Shown: positions 35,114-44,707 of the stretch, piece after piece | Numbering within the stretch: position 1 is the first letter of the stretch | How the letters are laid out: each line of letters opens with the position of its first letter | Origin: Bradyrhizobium sp. B097 | GTDB taxonomy: Bacteria > Pseudomonadota > Alphaproteobacteria > Rhizobiales > Xanthobacteraceae | Reading direction: 5' to 3' | DNA length: 64,000 nt | Assembly (NCBI RefSeq): GCF_038957035.1 | Contig: NZ_CP152412.1 | Coordinates: forward strand, 2,166,501-2,230,500 | Made by a program: the position numbers and the translations under genes | The notes under the pieces: generated by a model | The model's database searches: none | The model's input: only the letters and a program-made list of their open reading frames with translations | Told to the model about the DNA's origin: nothing

Positions 35114-35238
35114 GATTTGAGGCTTCGCTGGCTCAAACGGTGGAGAAACTCCGGCCGTGTTATCACCTTGTCATATTCAAAGCAGCCTGTTCGCCTGCAG
35201 ATTTTTACGTCATCACTTTGTGGATTTTCTCAGGTGAT

Positions 35239-35253
35239 GTTCTTGATTTGTTC
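35239..35253 (+). promoter_or_regulatory. LexA (SOS) box
   Basis: GTTC-TTGATTT-GTTC, an exact match to the alphaproteobacterial SOS box GTTC-N7-GTTC, ending 23 bp before the radical SAM start codon. LexA bound here would repress the gene until DNA damage. Confidence 0.75.
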
Positions 35254-35276
35254 TCAGGCTGTGTTAGCTTCAAAGC

Positions 35277-36443
35277 ATGAGCCGAGCATCCTCTCATGCC
35301 CTCAAGCACCCGCCGGTAACGGCGCCCTCCGATAACCCGGCGGGTGCACCCACTCCTTTTCCCGAGCTTGCGGTCGCGATCGAGCGCGAGCGGCGGCGCG
35401 GCCGCGGCGCGCAGTCCAATGCCACCGGCCGCTACGAGGCCGAGGCGCGGGTTGCCTTCGACGACGGCTGGCAGAGCCTCGAAGACCTGCCGCCGTTTTC
35501 GACCAGCGTGGCGCTCGACACCTCGCGCAAGGTGATCACCCGCAACGACTCGCCCGATATCGGTTTCGATCGCTCGATCAATCCCTATCGCGGCTGCGAG
35601 CACGGCTGCGTCTATTGCTTCGCGCGGCCGACCCACGCCTATCTCGGCCTGTCGCCGGGGCTCGACTTCGAATCGAAGCTGTTCGCCAAGCCGGACGCGC
35701 CCGCGCTGCTGGAAAAGGAGCTGGCGGCGCCCGATTACGAGGCGCGGATGATCGCGATCGGCACCAACACCGATCCGTATCAGCCGATCGAGCGCGAACG
35801 GAAAATCATGCGCGGCATCCTCGAGGTATTGGAGCGCGCCGGCCATCCGGTCGGCATCGTGACCAAGTCGGCGCTGGTGACCCGCGACATCGATATCCTC
35901 GCGCGGATGGCCAAGCGTAACCTCGCCAAGGTCGCGCTGTCGGTGACGACGCTCGACCCGAAGCTCGCCCGCACCATGGAGCCGCGCGCCTCGACCCCAT
36001 CGAAACGGCTTGAGGCGATCAAGCGGCTCGCGGATGCCGGCATCCCGACCACGGTGATGGTCGCGCCCGTGATCCCGGCGCTGAACGATTCCGAGATCGA
36101 GCGCATCCTCGATGCCGCCGCCCACGCCGGCGCCAGGGAGGCGAGCTATGTGCTGCTGCGGTTGCCGCTCGAGGTGCGCGATCTGTTCCGCGAATGGCTG
36201 ATGGCGAACTATCCCGACCGCTATCGTCATGTCTTCACGCTGATCCGCGACATGCGCGGCGGCCGCGACTACGATTCGCAATGGGGCACGCGGATGAAGG
36301 GCACCGGCCCGATGGCCTGGATGATCGGCCGCCGTTTCGAGATCGCCTGCGAGAAGCTCGGCCTCAACAAGCGGCGCACCAAGCTGACCACCGATCACTT
36401 CGCCAAGCCGAAGCGCAACGGGCAGCAGTTGAGCTTGTTCTGA
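35277..36443 (+). CDS. Radical SAM protein, PA0069/SplB-like
   Basis: 388 residues. The 4Fe-4S motif CX3CX2C reads CEHGCVYC near residue 111, followed by TKSALVTRDIDILARMA and PVIPALNDSEIERILDAA. The family is annotated as PA0069-type radical SAM, related to spore photoproduct lyase; its reaction is not known. A strong LexA box directly upstream suggests a DNA-repair role. The start at ATG 35277 gives a 40-residue basic N-terminus before the core. It is a single gene; the VOC gene that follows is separated by a family C repeat. Confidence 0.9.
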   Translation: MSRASSHALKHPPVTAPSDNPAGAPTPFPELAVAIERERRRGRGAQSNATGRYEAEARVAFDDGWQSLEDLPPFSTSVALDTSRKVITRNDSPDIGFDRSINPYRGCEHGCVYCFARPTHAYLGLSPGLDFESKLFAKPDAPALLEKELAAPDYEARMIAIGTNTDPYQPIERERKIMRGILEVLERAGHPVGIVTKSALVTRDIDILARMAKRNLAKVALSVTTLDPKLARTMEPRASTPSKRLEAIKRLADAGIPTTVMVAPVIPALNDSEIERILDAAAHAGAREASYVLLRLPLEVRDLFREWLMANYPDRYRHVFTLIRDMRGGRDYDSQWGTRMKGTGPMAWMIGRRFEIACEKLGLNKRRTKLTTDHFAKPKRNGQQLSLF

Positions 36444-36453
36444 CGCCACAGAC

Positions 36454-36537
36454 GTCATTGCGAGGAGCGAAGCGACGAAGCAATCCATGCTTCGGTATAT
36501 GCGGTACGATGGATTGCTTCGCTTCGCTCGCAATGAC
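36454..36537. repeat. Palindromic intergenic repeat, family C
   Basis: Left GTCATTGCGAGGAGCGAAGC, then GACGAAGCAATCCAT; right ATGGATTGCTTCG then CTCGCAATGAC. It ends 12 bp before the ATG of the VOC gene. Confidence 0.88.
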
Positions 36538-36549
36538 GAGAAAGTAAAC

Positions 36550-36996
36550 ATGAGTAACGCCCCGACCGCACGCTTCACCGTCCTCACGCTCGGCGTCAGC
36601 GACATGCGCGCCAGCATCGCCTTCTACGAATCCCTCGGTTTCACCCGGAAGATGTGCGCGACCGGCGAGGAGGTCGCCTTCTTCGAGACCGGCGGCAGCG
36701 TGCTCGGGCTGTTCCCGTGGCATCTGCTGGCCGACGACGCCGGGCTGCCGGATCAGCCGCGCCCGGCCGCGTTCCGTGGTGTTTCGATTGCCTGGAACTG
36801 CAACGACGATGCCGAGGTCGATCGCGTGATGGCATTCGCGCTGTCGAAAGGCGCCAAATTGCTGAAGCCCGCACAGCCGACCAGCTATGGCGGTTATTGC
36901 GGCTATTTCGGCGATTCCGACGGCCACGCCTGGGAAGTGGTGCGCGCGCCGGGCTTCGAGGTTCTCGAGAGCGGGCGGGTGTCGATTCCCGATTAG
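36550..36996 (+). CDS. VOC-family (glyoxalase/bleomycin resistance) protein
   Basis: 148 residues from ATG 36550, one vicinal-oxygen-chelate domain: VLTLGVSDMRASIAFYESLGF and YFGDSDGHAWEVVRAPG (His and Glu as metal ligands near residues 127 and 130). The function within this broad family cannot be told. The region upstream of the start is a family C repeat, so the gene has little unique 5' sequence. Confidence 0.87.
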   Translation: MSNAPTARFTVLTLGVSDMRASIAFYESLGFTRKMCATGEEVAFFETGGSVLGLFPWHLLADDAGLPDQPRPAAFRGVSIAWNCNDDAEVDRVMAFALSKGAKLLKPAQPTSYGGYCGYFGDSDGHAWEVVRAPGFEVLESGRVSIPD

Positions 36997-37074
36997 TGCG
37001 AGCCGAATTGAATAACGGGGAAGGGCGCCGGGTTCCCGGTTGCGCCGCGGAGCCGGCTTGATCACCATCCCCGC

Positions 37075-37851
37075 ATGATTCGGGATAAAGCCAAAAGTGC
37101 GTCAAAGACCACGTCGAAGAAGGCGCCGGCCAAATCAGCCAGGCTTGGCAAGCGTGTCGTCGCCGTGACACGGCCGAGCTTTCGGCGCGAGCGCGCGCTG
37201 ATCAAGCGCGGCATCTGGCCGGTCGCCGGCTGCGACGAGGCCGGGCGCGGCCCGCTGGCAGGTCCCGTGGTTGCCGCCGCCGTGGTGCTGGATCCCGCTC
37301 GTGTTCCCAAGGGTCTCGACGATTCCAAGCGGTTGACCGCCGAGCGCCGCGAGGAACTGTTCGAGGAAATCTGCGCCACCGCAGCGTTCTCGGTCGCGGT
37401 GGCCTCGCCGGCGCGAATCGACCGCGACAATATCCTGCGCGCCTCGCTGTGGGCGCTGGCGCGCGCCGTCCATGCGCTGCCGGAAATGCCGAAACACGTC
37501 TTCGTCGACGGCCGCGACAAGCTCGCCACGCCCTGCGACTGCGACGCGGTGATCGGCGGCGACGGCATCGTGGCCTCGATCGCGGCGGCCTCGATCATCG
37601 CCAAGGTGACGCGCGACCGGCTGATGTGCGCGCTGGCGCTGGATTGCCCCGGCTACGGTTTCGAGCAGCACAAGGGCTATGGCGTGCCTGAGCACCTCGA
37701 GGCGCTGGACCGGCTCGGCCCCAGCACCCATCACCGCAGCTTCTTCGCCCCCGTCGTCGCCGCGCGGCTGAAGCATTTCCCGGTCGCGGCCGAGCCCGAT
37801 CTGTTCACGGTGGACGCGGAAACCGAAGCCGCGGCGTCCGCGGCGGCATAG
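37075..37851 (+). CDS. rnhB: Ribonuclease HII
   Basis: 258 residues. RNase HII removes ribonucleotides and RNA primers from DNA. The acidic active site appears in [16 protein letters not shown] (Asp and Glu near residues 53-54), VFVDGRDK and the C-terminal GP(S)THHRSFF. The first 30 residues are a basic, Lys/Ser/Ala-rich extension before the catalytic core. It is cytoplasmic and transcribed alone. Confidence 0.96.
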   Translation: MIRDKAKSASKTTSKKAPAKSARLGKRVVAVTRPSFRRERALIKRGIWPVAGCDEAGRGPLAGPVVAAAVVLDPARVPKGLDDSKRLTAERREELFEEICATAAFSVAVASPARIDRDNILRASLWALARAVHALPEMPKHVFVDGRDKLATPCDCDAVIGGDGIVASIAAASIIAKVTRDRLMCALALDCPGYGFEQHKGYGVPEHLEALDRLGPSTHHRSFFAPVVAARLKHFPVAAEPDLFTVDAETEAAASAAA

Positions 37852-38177
37852 CGCGCATCGACTCCAACCCACCCAACGCCGTCATCGCCCGGCTCGCCGC
37901 CTCCGCTAAAGCTTCGGCGCGCCTGGGATCGCAGCCTCGTCGAAGCCTCGGCGGAGAACGGGGCCGGGCGATCCAGTATTCCAGAGACAGCTGTGTCTCA
38001 TTCCAACGGCCGCGGCGTACTGGATGCCCCGCCTTCGCGGGGCATGACAGTTGAATTTGACTTTGCACCGCGGCACATCCCGCACCCGGTTGCCTCCACC
38101 GCCGCCGCCGTTTATCAAAACCCTCGGGATCAGATGGCGCCGCTCCGTGCGGGTGGCTGGGGCATTTCAGGCGTTTC
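37852..38177. other. Intergenic region holding repeat family G
   Basis: 326 bp between rnhB and the GT39-like gene. About half is the family G inverted repeat; the rest (38049-38177) has no feature I can name. There is no terminator with a T-run after rnhB. Confidence 0.55.
37881..38048. repeat. Intergenic repeat, family G
   Basis: Starts GTCATCGCCCGGCTCG and ends GCGGGGCATGAC; inside are GATCCAGTATTCCAGAGAC and GTACTGGATGCCCCGCC, so ATCCAGTA/TACTGGAT form an internal pair. The other families share the GTCAT.../...ATGAC ends. Only one copy is seen in the window. Confidence 0.65.
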
Positions 38178-39683
38178 ATGCGGTTTACCTCCCTGGTTGT
38201 CGAACTGATCCGCGCCCGGCCGCGCCTCGTGGTGTGGGTCGTGGTGCTGGTGCAGGCGGCGATCTGGCTGTTGCTGCCGCTGATCTTCTACGGCAGCCCG
38301 CCCGGCAATCTCGCCACCGTCCTCGCCTTCGGCCGCGAATATCAGGTCGGCACCGACATGGGGCCGCCGCTTTCGTTCTGGCTCGCCGACATCGCCTTCC
38401 GCGCCGCCGGCAATCACGTGTTCGGGGTCTATCTGCTGGCGCAGGTCTGCGAGATCGCCACCTTCATCGCCTTCTACCAGCTGGCGCGCGCCATCGTCGG
38501 CGGCCCGCAGGGCGTGCTGGCGGTGCTGCTGTCGATGACGGTCGTGGTGTTCTCCTCGCCAAGCGTCGAGTTCGGGCCGCTGATCCTGGCGCGTCCGCTG
38601 TGGGCGCTCCTGCTGCTGCATTCCTGGCAATTGATCGGGCAGGATCGGCGCGCCGCCTGGTTCGCCTGGTCGATCGATTGCGGCCTGCTGCTGCTGACGA
38701 CGCCGGCGGCGCTCGGCATGATCCTGCTCGTGGTCGGCTTTGCCCTCGCAACCGAGCGCGGGCGCCGCACGCTGCGCGCGGTCGATCCGCTCTATGCGCT
38801 GCTGGTCATCATCGTGCTGGCGCTGCCCTATCTGATCTGGCTGGTCCGCGCCGACGTGCTGGCGCTGCCGGCCTTGCCCGCGGCTGCCGATCTCAGGGCG
38901 CGTGCGCTGCGCTGGGGCGTCGTGCTCGGCGGGCTGATCGTGGCGACTGCTGCGATCGTGCTGCTGGCGATCCTCAATTCGCGCTGGTTCGCCCGCGACC
39001 GTGAGGATGCTCCCATCATCTACCGTCCGCCGGTCAGTCCGCTGGCGCAGCACTTCGTCTATTTCTTCGCGTTCGCGCCGGCGATCGTGAGCAGCTTCGT
39101 GTCCGGGCTGTTCGATCTGGATCGCGCCTTCGGCGGCGCCGGCGTGGCGCTGCTGATGTCGGGGCTCGCGGTCGTCGTCGCGACCGGCGATCTGATCCAT
39201 CTCAGGCGGCAGCGGCTGCTGCGCTCGGTGTGGGCCTTCGCTGTCGCGGCGCCCGCCGCGGTCGCGCTGGCGGCGGCGCTGTTCCTGCCCTGGACCAGCA
39301 CCACCGAGGTGCCGACCTCGCTGCCGGCAGCCGCGATGGGACGTTTCTTCGACGACAGCTATGAACGCCGCACCAACCAGCGCCTGCGCGCGGTGGCCGG
39401 CGATCCCGAGCTCGCCAGCCTGGTTGCGATGAACGGGCGTCGTCCGCATCTTTTGCTCGACGCCGCGCCGCAACGGACGCCCTGGCTGTCGGTCGCAAAA
39501 TTCAACGAGACCGGCGGCGTCGTGGTCTGGCGCGCGCAGGACACCGCCGGTACGCCGCCGCCCGAGCTCGCGCAGCGCTTTCCCGGCTTGGTGCCGGAAG
39601 TGCCGCGCTCGTTCGACCGGCTGGTCAACGGCCGGCAGCCGGTGCTGCGGATCGGTTGGGCGATCGTGCGGCCGAAGGGGTAA
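38178..39683 (+). CDS. GT39-like membrane glycosyltransferase
   Basis: 501 residues. About 10-11 membrane segments, starting with VVWVVVLVQAAIWLLLPLIF (about 18-40), then an extended loop GTDMGPPLSFWLADIAFRAAG, which resembles the catalytic loop of dolichyl/undecaprenyl-phosphate sugar transferases (ArnT/PMT_2). The last 120 residues are soluble. It probably transfers a sugar from a lipid donor to an envelope component. The gene is single; the acceptor is unknown. Confidence 0.8.
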   Translation: MRFTSLVVELIRARPRLVVWVVVLVQAAIWLLLPLIFYGSPPGNLATVLAFGREYQVGTDMGPPLSFWLADIAFRAAGNHVFGVYLLAQVCEIATFIAFYQLARAIVGGPQGVLAVLLSMTVVVFSSPSVEFGPLILARPLWALLLLHSWQLIGQDRRAAWFAWSIDCGLLLLTTPAALGMILLVVGFALATERGRRTLRAVDPLYALLVIIVLALPYLIWLVRADVLALPALPAAADLRARALRWGVVLGGLIVATAAIVLLAILNSRWFARDREDAPIIYRPPVSPLAQHFVYFFAFAPAIVSSFVSGLFDLDRAFGGAGVALLMSGLAVVVATGDLIHLRRQRLLRSVWAFAVAAPAAVALAAALFLPWTSTTEVPTSLPAAAMGRFFDDSYERRTNQRLRAVAGDPELASLVAMNGRRPHLLLDAAPQRTPWLSVAKFNETGGVVVWRAQDTAGTPPPELAQRFPGLVPEVPRSFDRLVNGRQPVLRIGWAIVRPKG

Positions 39684-39695
39684 GGATCCAGAGCG

Positions 39696-39783
39696 GTAGC
39701 CCGGATGAAGCGTAGCGAAATCCGGGGCCGCCTCCTCAACTGCACGGTCAGTCCCGGATTGCGCTGCGCTCCATCCGGGCTAC
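39696..39783. repeat. Palindromic intergenic repeat, family F
   Basis: GTAGCCCGGATGAAGCG at the left and GCTCCATCCGGGCTAC at the right, with CCGGGG and CCCGGATT inside. It lies between the convergent GT39 and uracil-DNA glycosylase genes. Confidence 0.85.
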
Positions 39784-39787
39784 CAAG

Positions 39788-40615
39788 CTACGAAGCCGTT
39801 GCGGCTTGCAACACCTTGGCGATCGCGCGCAAATCCTGCCACGACAATCTCTTGTACGACGGCGAGCGCAACAGATAGGCCGGATGGAAGGTCGCGACGG
39901 CGCGGATCGTGCGCGTGCCGGTGTCGTAGTCGATCCATTTGCCGCGCGTGCGCATGATGCCCTCGCGCGTGCCGAGCAGCGCCTGCGTCGAGGGATTGCC
40001 GAGCGTCACCAGCACGTCGGGATTCACCAGCTCGATATGGCGCTGGATGAAGGGCAGGCACACCTGCGTCTCCTGCGGCGTCGGCGTCCGGTTGCCCGGC
40101 GGCCGCCACGGAATGACGTTGGCGATATAGGCCTTGCTGCGATCGAGCCCGATCGCCGCGATCATGCGGTCGAGCAATTTGCCGGAGCGGCCGACGAACG
40201 GCAGTCCCTCGATGTCCTCGTCGCGGCCCGGCGCCTCGCCGACGAACATCACGCGCGCCTGCGGATTGCCATCGGCGAACACCAGCCGGGTCGCGGTGTG
40301 CTTCAGCGCGCAACCGTCGAATGTCTCCATCAGTCCGCGCAGCGCCTCCAGCGTCGGCGCGGTGCGCGCGGCCTCGCGCGCGGAGGCGATTGCGGCGTCC
40401 GGCGCGATGGCGATTTCGCTGCGCGGAACGGCCGGCATCGGTGGCGGGCGCAGCGGATTGAGTGCAGCTGGACGCGGCGCGGCGGGGGCGGGAACTGGCT
40501 CGGGCTCTTCCAGCCGGTTGATCGGCTCGTCGCCGAGCGCGCAATCGACCCCGGCCTCAAGGTAAAAGGCGAGCAATTGCTGCAGTGTAGGGGTGGGCTC
40601 GGGCATCAGGGCCAT
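39788..40615 (-). CDS. Uracil-DNA glycosylase, family 4-like
   Basis: 275 residues. The N-terminal 90 residues are Pro/Ala-rich and variable; the core starts at about residue 95. Motif 1 is VGEAPGRDEDIEGLPFVG, motif 2 HPAYLLRSP near the end. It excises uracil from DNA. Family 4 enzymes carry a 4Fe-4S cluster; only part of the expected cysteines is visible (FDGCALKH and QVCLPFI), so the cluster is uncertain. The neighbouring ETF-QO gene is divergent. Confidence 0.88.
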   Translation of the reverse strand: MALMPEPTPTLQQLLAFYLEAGVDCALGDEPINRLEEPEPVPAPAAPRPAALNPLRPPPMPAVPRSEIAIAPDAAIASAREAARTAPTLEALRGLMETFDGCALKHTATRLVFADGNPQARVMFVGEAPGRDEDIEGLPFVGRSGKLLDRMIAAIGLDRSKAYIANVIPWRPPGNRTPTPQETQVCLPFIQRHIELVNPDVLVTLGNPSTQALLGTREGIMRTRGKWIDYDTGTRTIRAVATFHPAYLLRSPSYKRLSWQDLRAIAKVLQAATAS

Positions 40616-40799
40616 CGGCGCAATCTAGAGCATGGCGGAGAAAAGTGGAGGCTCGATTTCGGAAAAGATTATTCTCTTGAGGTATCCGGGCCGTGCAAAG
40701 CCATGGAAGCGCAATTCCATGGTTGTCCTTCCGCCAAAAATCGGAAACAACGACTTTTGAAAAGCTTAGAAGCGTTCTCAATGGGCTGAGATCAAGATC

Positions 40800-42458
40800 A
40801 TGAGTGCTGAAGACCTTCCCCTGCGCGAGTCTATGGAATTCGATGTCGTCATCGTCGGCGCCGGCCCGTCGGGCCTGTCGGCCGCGATCCGGCTGAAGCA
40901 GCTCAATCCCGAGCTCTCGATCGTCGTGGTGGAGAAGGGCTCCGAGGTCGGCGCGCACATCCTGTCGGGTGCGGTGATCGATCCGGTGTCGCTCGACAAG
41001 TTGATCCCGGACTGGCGCGAGGACGCAGACTGTCCGTTGAAGACCCAGGTCAAGGAAGACCGCTTCTACTGGACGACGTCGCAAGGCTGGTTCCGCATTC
41101 CGAACTTCATCATGCCGCCGTTGATGCACAATCATCACAACTATATCGGCTCGCTCGGCAATGTCTGCCGCTGGCTGGCGCCGAAGGCGGAAGCGCTCGG
41201 CGTCGAGATCTACCCGGGCTTTGCCGCCACTGAGGTGCTCTATGACGACAAGGGCGCGGTGCGCGGCATTGCCACCGGCGACATGGGCATCGCCAAGGAT
41301 GGCAGCCACAAGGATTCCTACACCCGCGGCATGGAGCTGCTCGGCAAGTACACGCTGTTCGCCGAAGGCGCGCGCGGCTCGCTGTCGAAGCAGCTGATCG
41401 CGAAGTTCAAGCTCGACGCCAACTCCGAGCCGCCGAAATTCGGCATCGGGCTCAAGGAGGTCTGGCAGATCGACCCGGCCAAGCACCGCAAGGGACGGGT
41501 TCAGCATACGCTGGGATGGCCGCTGAACGACAAGACCGGCGGCGGCTCGTTCCTCTATCATTACGACGACAACCGCGTCGCGGTCGGCTTCGTGGTGCAT
41601 CTGAACTACACCGACCCGTATCTGTCGCCGTTCGACGAATTCCAGCGGATGAAGACGCATCCCGATATCCGCGAACTGTTCGAAGGCGGCAAGCGGCTTG
41701 CCTATGGTGCGCGCGCCATCACCGAGGGCGGCTACCAGTCGGTGCCGCGGCTCTCCTTCCCGGGCGGCGCGCTGATCGGCTGCGCGGCCGGCTTCGTCAA
41801 CGTCCCGCGCATCAAGGGCGTCCACAATGCGATGGGCTCCGGCATGCTCGCCGCCGAACATGTCGCGGCCGCGCTCGGCGCCGGTCGCGCCAATGACGAG
41901 CTCGTCGAGTATGAAAACGCCTGGCGCTCGTCCGCGATCGGCAAGGACCTGTTCAAGGTCCGCAACGCCAAGCCGCTGCTGTCGAAGTTCGGCAACCTGC
42001 TCGGAATGGCGCTCTCCGGCTTCGACATGTGGTGCAACACGCTCGGCTTCTCGCTGTTCGGCACCCAGTCGCACGCCAAGCCCGACCGCAAGACGCTCGA
42101 TCCGTCCAAGCAGCACCAGCCGATCGCCTATCCGAAGCCGGACGGCAAGATCTCCTTTGACAAGCTGTCGTCGGTGTTCCTGTCCAACACCAACCACGAG
42201 GAGGACCAGCCGGTCCATCTCAAGGTCGCCGACATGAACCTGCAGAAGACGTCGGAGCACGACGTGTTCGCCGGTCCCTCCAATCGCTATTGCCCGGCCG
42301 GCGTCTATGAATGGGTCGAGGAATCGGCCGGCCCGCGCTTCCAGATCAACGCCCAGAATTGCGTCCACTGCAAAACCTGCGACGTTAAGGACCCCAACGG
42401 CAATATCACCTGGGTTCCTCCGGAGGGCGGCGGCGGCCCGAACTACGAGGCGATGTAA
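40800..42458 (+). CDS. Electron transfer flavoprotein-ubiquinone oxidoreductase
   Basis: 552 residues. ETF-QO passes electrons from acyl-CoA dehydrogenases through ETF to ubiquinone at the inner membrane. The FAD motif is VVIVGAGPSGLSAAIRL (residue 17 on), the ubiquinone and membrane-facing region includes GMELLGKYTLFAEGARG, and the C-terminal 4Fe-4S site follows CX2CX2C plus an upstream Cys (CPAGVYEWV, then CVHCKTCDVKDP). It is full-length. Transcription ends at the hairpin at 42552-42611. Confidence 0.96.
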   Translation: MSAEDLPLRESMEFDVVIVGAGPSGLSAAIRLKQLNPELSIVVVEKGSEVGAHILSGAVIDPVSLDKLIPDWREDADCPLKTQVKEDRFYWTTSQGWFRIPNFIMPPLMHNHHNYIGSLGNVCRWLAPKAEALGVEIYPGFAATEVLYDDKGAVRGIATGDMGIAKDGSHKDSYTRGMELLGKYTLFAEGARGSLSKQLIAKFKLDANSEPPKFGIGLKEVWQIDPAKHRKGRVQHTLGWPLNDKTGGGSFLYHYDDNRVAVGFVVHLNYTDPYLSPFDEFQRMKTHPDIRELFEGGKRLAYGARAITEGGYQSVPRLSFPGGALIGCAAGFVNVPRIKGVHNAMGSGMLAAEHVAAALGAGRANDELVEYENAWRSSAIGKDLFKVRNAKPLLSKFGNLLGMALSGFDMWCNTLGFSLFGTQSHAKPDRKTLDPSKQHQPIAYPKPDGKISFDKLSSVFLSNTNHEEDQPVHLKVADMNLQKTSEHDVFAGPSNRYCPAGVYEWVEESAGPRFQINAQNCVHCKTCDVKDPNGNITWVPPEGGGGPNYEAM

Positions 42459-42894
42459 GGCCAAGGTGAAGCTGACGCGGCCGACCACATTTGCGTGAGG
42501 CCGGTTGCAGCGTCCGCTGTCCTCTCCTCGTCTGGAGCGGCCGGATTGCACCGCCGGATACAAATGGTGACGCGGAACAGGGGGCCGCGGCGCCAGTATC
42601 CGGCGCTTTTTGCTTCCGCACGCGAATATGCCGGGGCCGGTCACGATACCGCCATAGTGGGAGGGTCTTGCGGTGGGCTGGCTGGATCGGCGGGCCTAAC
42701 GGCCTAATCTGCCAATCGATTCGGCATGGGTTACCTCTGGGCGATCCTTGCGGATAAACGCCAAAAGCGGCATTGTCGCTCGCCGGGATGCCGCCGCTTG
42801 GGTTCGCATTTTGAGACTGATCGCAGGATCTTGTCGCGAAGATCTTGGCCGTAAATCCTTCGTGGCCTTAAACCCCTGGAGCAAGGCGACCGTG
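42459..42894. other. Intergenic region after ETF-QO gene
   Basis: 436 bp. It contains the terminator at 42552-42611 and, after it, about 280 bp with no gene I can support. The frame of the TPR gene is open through part of this region, but its signal peptide starts only at 42895. Confidence 0.6.
42552..42611 (+). terminator. Long-loop terminator
   Basis: Perfect 10-bp arms CGCCGGATAC (42552-42561) and GTATCCGGCG (42596-42605) with a 34-base GC-rich loop, followed by CTTTTT. It lies 93 bp after the ETF-QO stop. Confidence 0.6.
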
Positions 42895-44682
42895 ATGCTG
42901 TCCACCCGTTTCAACCGCCTGACGATTGCCGTTCTTGCTGCCGCGGCGCTTGCCGTGCCTGCGCAGCTTGCGGCGCAGACACCAGACCATCCGACCGACA
43001 ATGCCGCGCAATTCCCGAGCAAAACCGACCTGAAGTCGCTGACCACCGCCGGCAGCTATCTGGCCGCCCGCCACGCCAGTGTCGAGCGCGATGCGGCCTC
43101 CGCCGCCGCGTTCTACCGCTCGGCGCTGCGCACCGATCCGAAGAATTCCGAGCTGCTCGACCGTGCCTTCATCTCCTCGCTCGCCGATGGCGACATCGAG
43201 GAGGCGGTGAAGCTCGCCGACCGCATCCTGATCCAGGACAAGGCCAATCGCGTCGCCCGCCTCGTGGTCGGCGTGCGCGACCTCAAGCTGAAGAAATACG
43301 CCGCCGCGCAGTCCAACATCAACCAGTCGGTGCGCGGCCCGATCACCGATCTGGTGGCCACGCTGCTGTCGGCCTGGGCAGCCTACGGCGCCGGCGACAG
43401 CAAGGGCGCGGTCGCTTCGATCGACAAGCTGACCGGCCCCGAGTGGTATCCGATCTTCAAAGATCTGCACGCCGGCATGATCTACGAGCTGTCCGGCAAG
43501 GAGAAGGATGCCGGCGCCCGCTTCGAGAAGGTCTACAAGCTCGACGATTCGATGCTGCGCACGGTCGACGAATATGCGCGCTGGACCTCGCGCAACAAGG
43601 ATGCCGCCGCCGCGACCGCGATGTACGAGGCGTTCGACAAGAAGCTGCCGCGTCATCCGCTGGTGCTGGAGGGCATCAAGGAAACCAAGGCCGGCAAGAA
43701 GCTGTCACCGCTGATCGATTCACCGCAGGCCGGAGCCGCCGAGGCGCTGTACGGCATCGGCGCGACGCTGACCCGCCGCGGCGGCGAGGACCTCGCGCTG
43801 GTCTATCTGCAGCTCGCGCTCTATCTGCAGCCGAACCATCCGCTGGCGCTGCTGTCGCTCGCCGATCTCTATGAATCGGTGAAGAAGCCGCAGATGGCGA
43901 TCAAGGTCTATGAGCGGATGCCGGCGTCCTCGCCGCTGAAGCGCAACGCGCAGATCCAGCTCGCGACCAATCTCGACGCCGCCGACCGCAGCGACGAGGC
44001 GATCAAGATCCTCAAGGAAGTCACCACGGATCAGCCGAAGGACATCGAGGCGATCCTGGCGCTCGGCAATATCGAGCGCGGCCGCAAGAAGTTCGCCGAC
44101 TGCGCCACCACCTATTCGCAGGCGATCGACGCGCTGCCGGCCGCCGGTGGCGACAAGAACGCCTGGGTCACCTACTACTACCGCGGCATCTGCGAGGAGC
44201 GCTCCAAGCAGTGGAATAAGGCCGAGGCCGACATGCGCAAGGCGCTCGAACTGCAGCCCGAGCAGCCGCATGTGCTGAACTATCTCGGCTATTCCTGGAT
44301 CGACCAGGGCATCAACCTCGACGAAGGCATGAAGATGATCAAGCGTGCCGTCGATCAGCGCCCTGACGACGGCTACATCGTCGATTCCCTCGGTTGGGCC
44401 TTTTACCGGATCGGCAATTACGAGGAGGCGGTGAAGAACCTCGAGCGCGCGATCGATCTGAAACCGGAAGATCCGACCATCAACGACCATCTCGGCGACG
44501 CCTACTGGCGCGTCGGCCGCACGCTGGAAGCCAAGTTCCAGTGGGCGCATGCGCGCGACCTCAAGCCCGAGCCGGAAGAGCTGCCGAAGATCCAGGCCAA
44601 GATCGACAACGGCCTGCCGGACGACACCTCGAACGCCGCCTCCGCCGACAAGAAGAAGGACGATGACGGCAAGGGCGGTTAG
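42895..44682 (+). CDS. Exported TPR-repeat protein
   Basis: 595 residues from ATG 42895. A signal peptide (residues 1-28, RLTIAVLAAAALAVPAQLAAQ) is followed by many tetratricopeptide repeats, clearest in the C-terminal third (LNYLGYSWIDQGINLDEGMKMIKRAVDQRPDDGYIVDSLGWAFYRIGNYEEAV is one pair, given here only by its position at residues 461-513). It ends with a Lys/Asp-rich tail. TPR proteins are scaffolds; the likely site is periplasm or outer membrane, and the partners are unknown. The open frame upstream to 42748 lacks a signal peptide, so the ATG is preferred. ispE follows on the same strand. Confidence 0.87.
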   Translation: MLSTRFNRLTIAVLAAAALAVPAQLAAQTPDHPTDNAAQFPSKTDLKSLTTAGSYLAARHASVERDAASAAAFYRSALRTDPKNSELLDRAFISSLADGDIEEAVKLADRILIQDKANRVARLVVGVRDLKLKKYAAAQSNINQSVRGPITDLVATLLSAWAAYGAGDSKGAVASIDKLTGPEWYPIFKDLHAGMIYELSGKEKDAGARFEKVYKLDDSMLRTVDEYARWTSRNKDAAAATAMYEAFDKKLPRHPLVLEGIKETKAGKKLSPLIDSPQAGAAEALYGIGATLTRRGGEDLALVYLQLALYLQPNHPLALLSLADLYESVKKPQMAIKVYERMPASSPLKRNAQIQLATNLDAADRSDEAIKILKEVTTDQPKDIEAILALGNIERGRKKFADCATTYSQAIDALPAAGGDKNAWVTYYYRGICEERSKQWNKAEADMRKALELQPEQPHVLNYLGYSWIDQGINLDEGMKMIKRAVDQRPDDGYIVDSLGWAFYRIGNYEEAVKNLERAIDLKPEDPTINDHLGDAYWRVGRTLEAKFQWAHARDLKPEPEELPKIQAKIDNGLPDDTSNAASADKKKDDDGKGG

Positions 44683-44707
44683 GGCTCGCGGGTGCGGCAA
44701 ACGCGGT

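Noticed and set aside
38130..39473. 447-residue minus-strand frame opposite the GT39-like gene
   Set aside because: Low-complexity Arg/Gln/His composition; the plus-strand frame has clear membrane segments.
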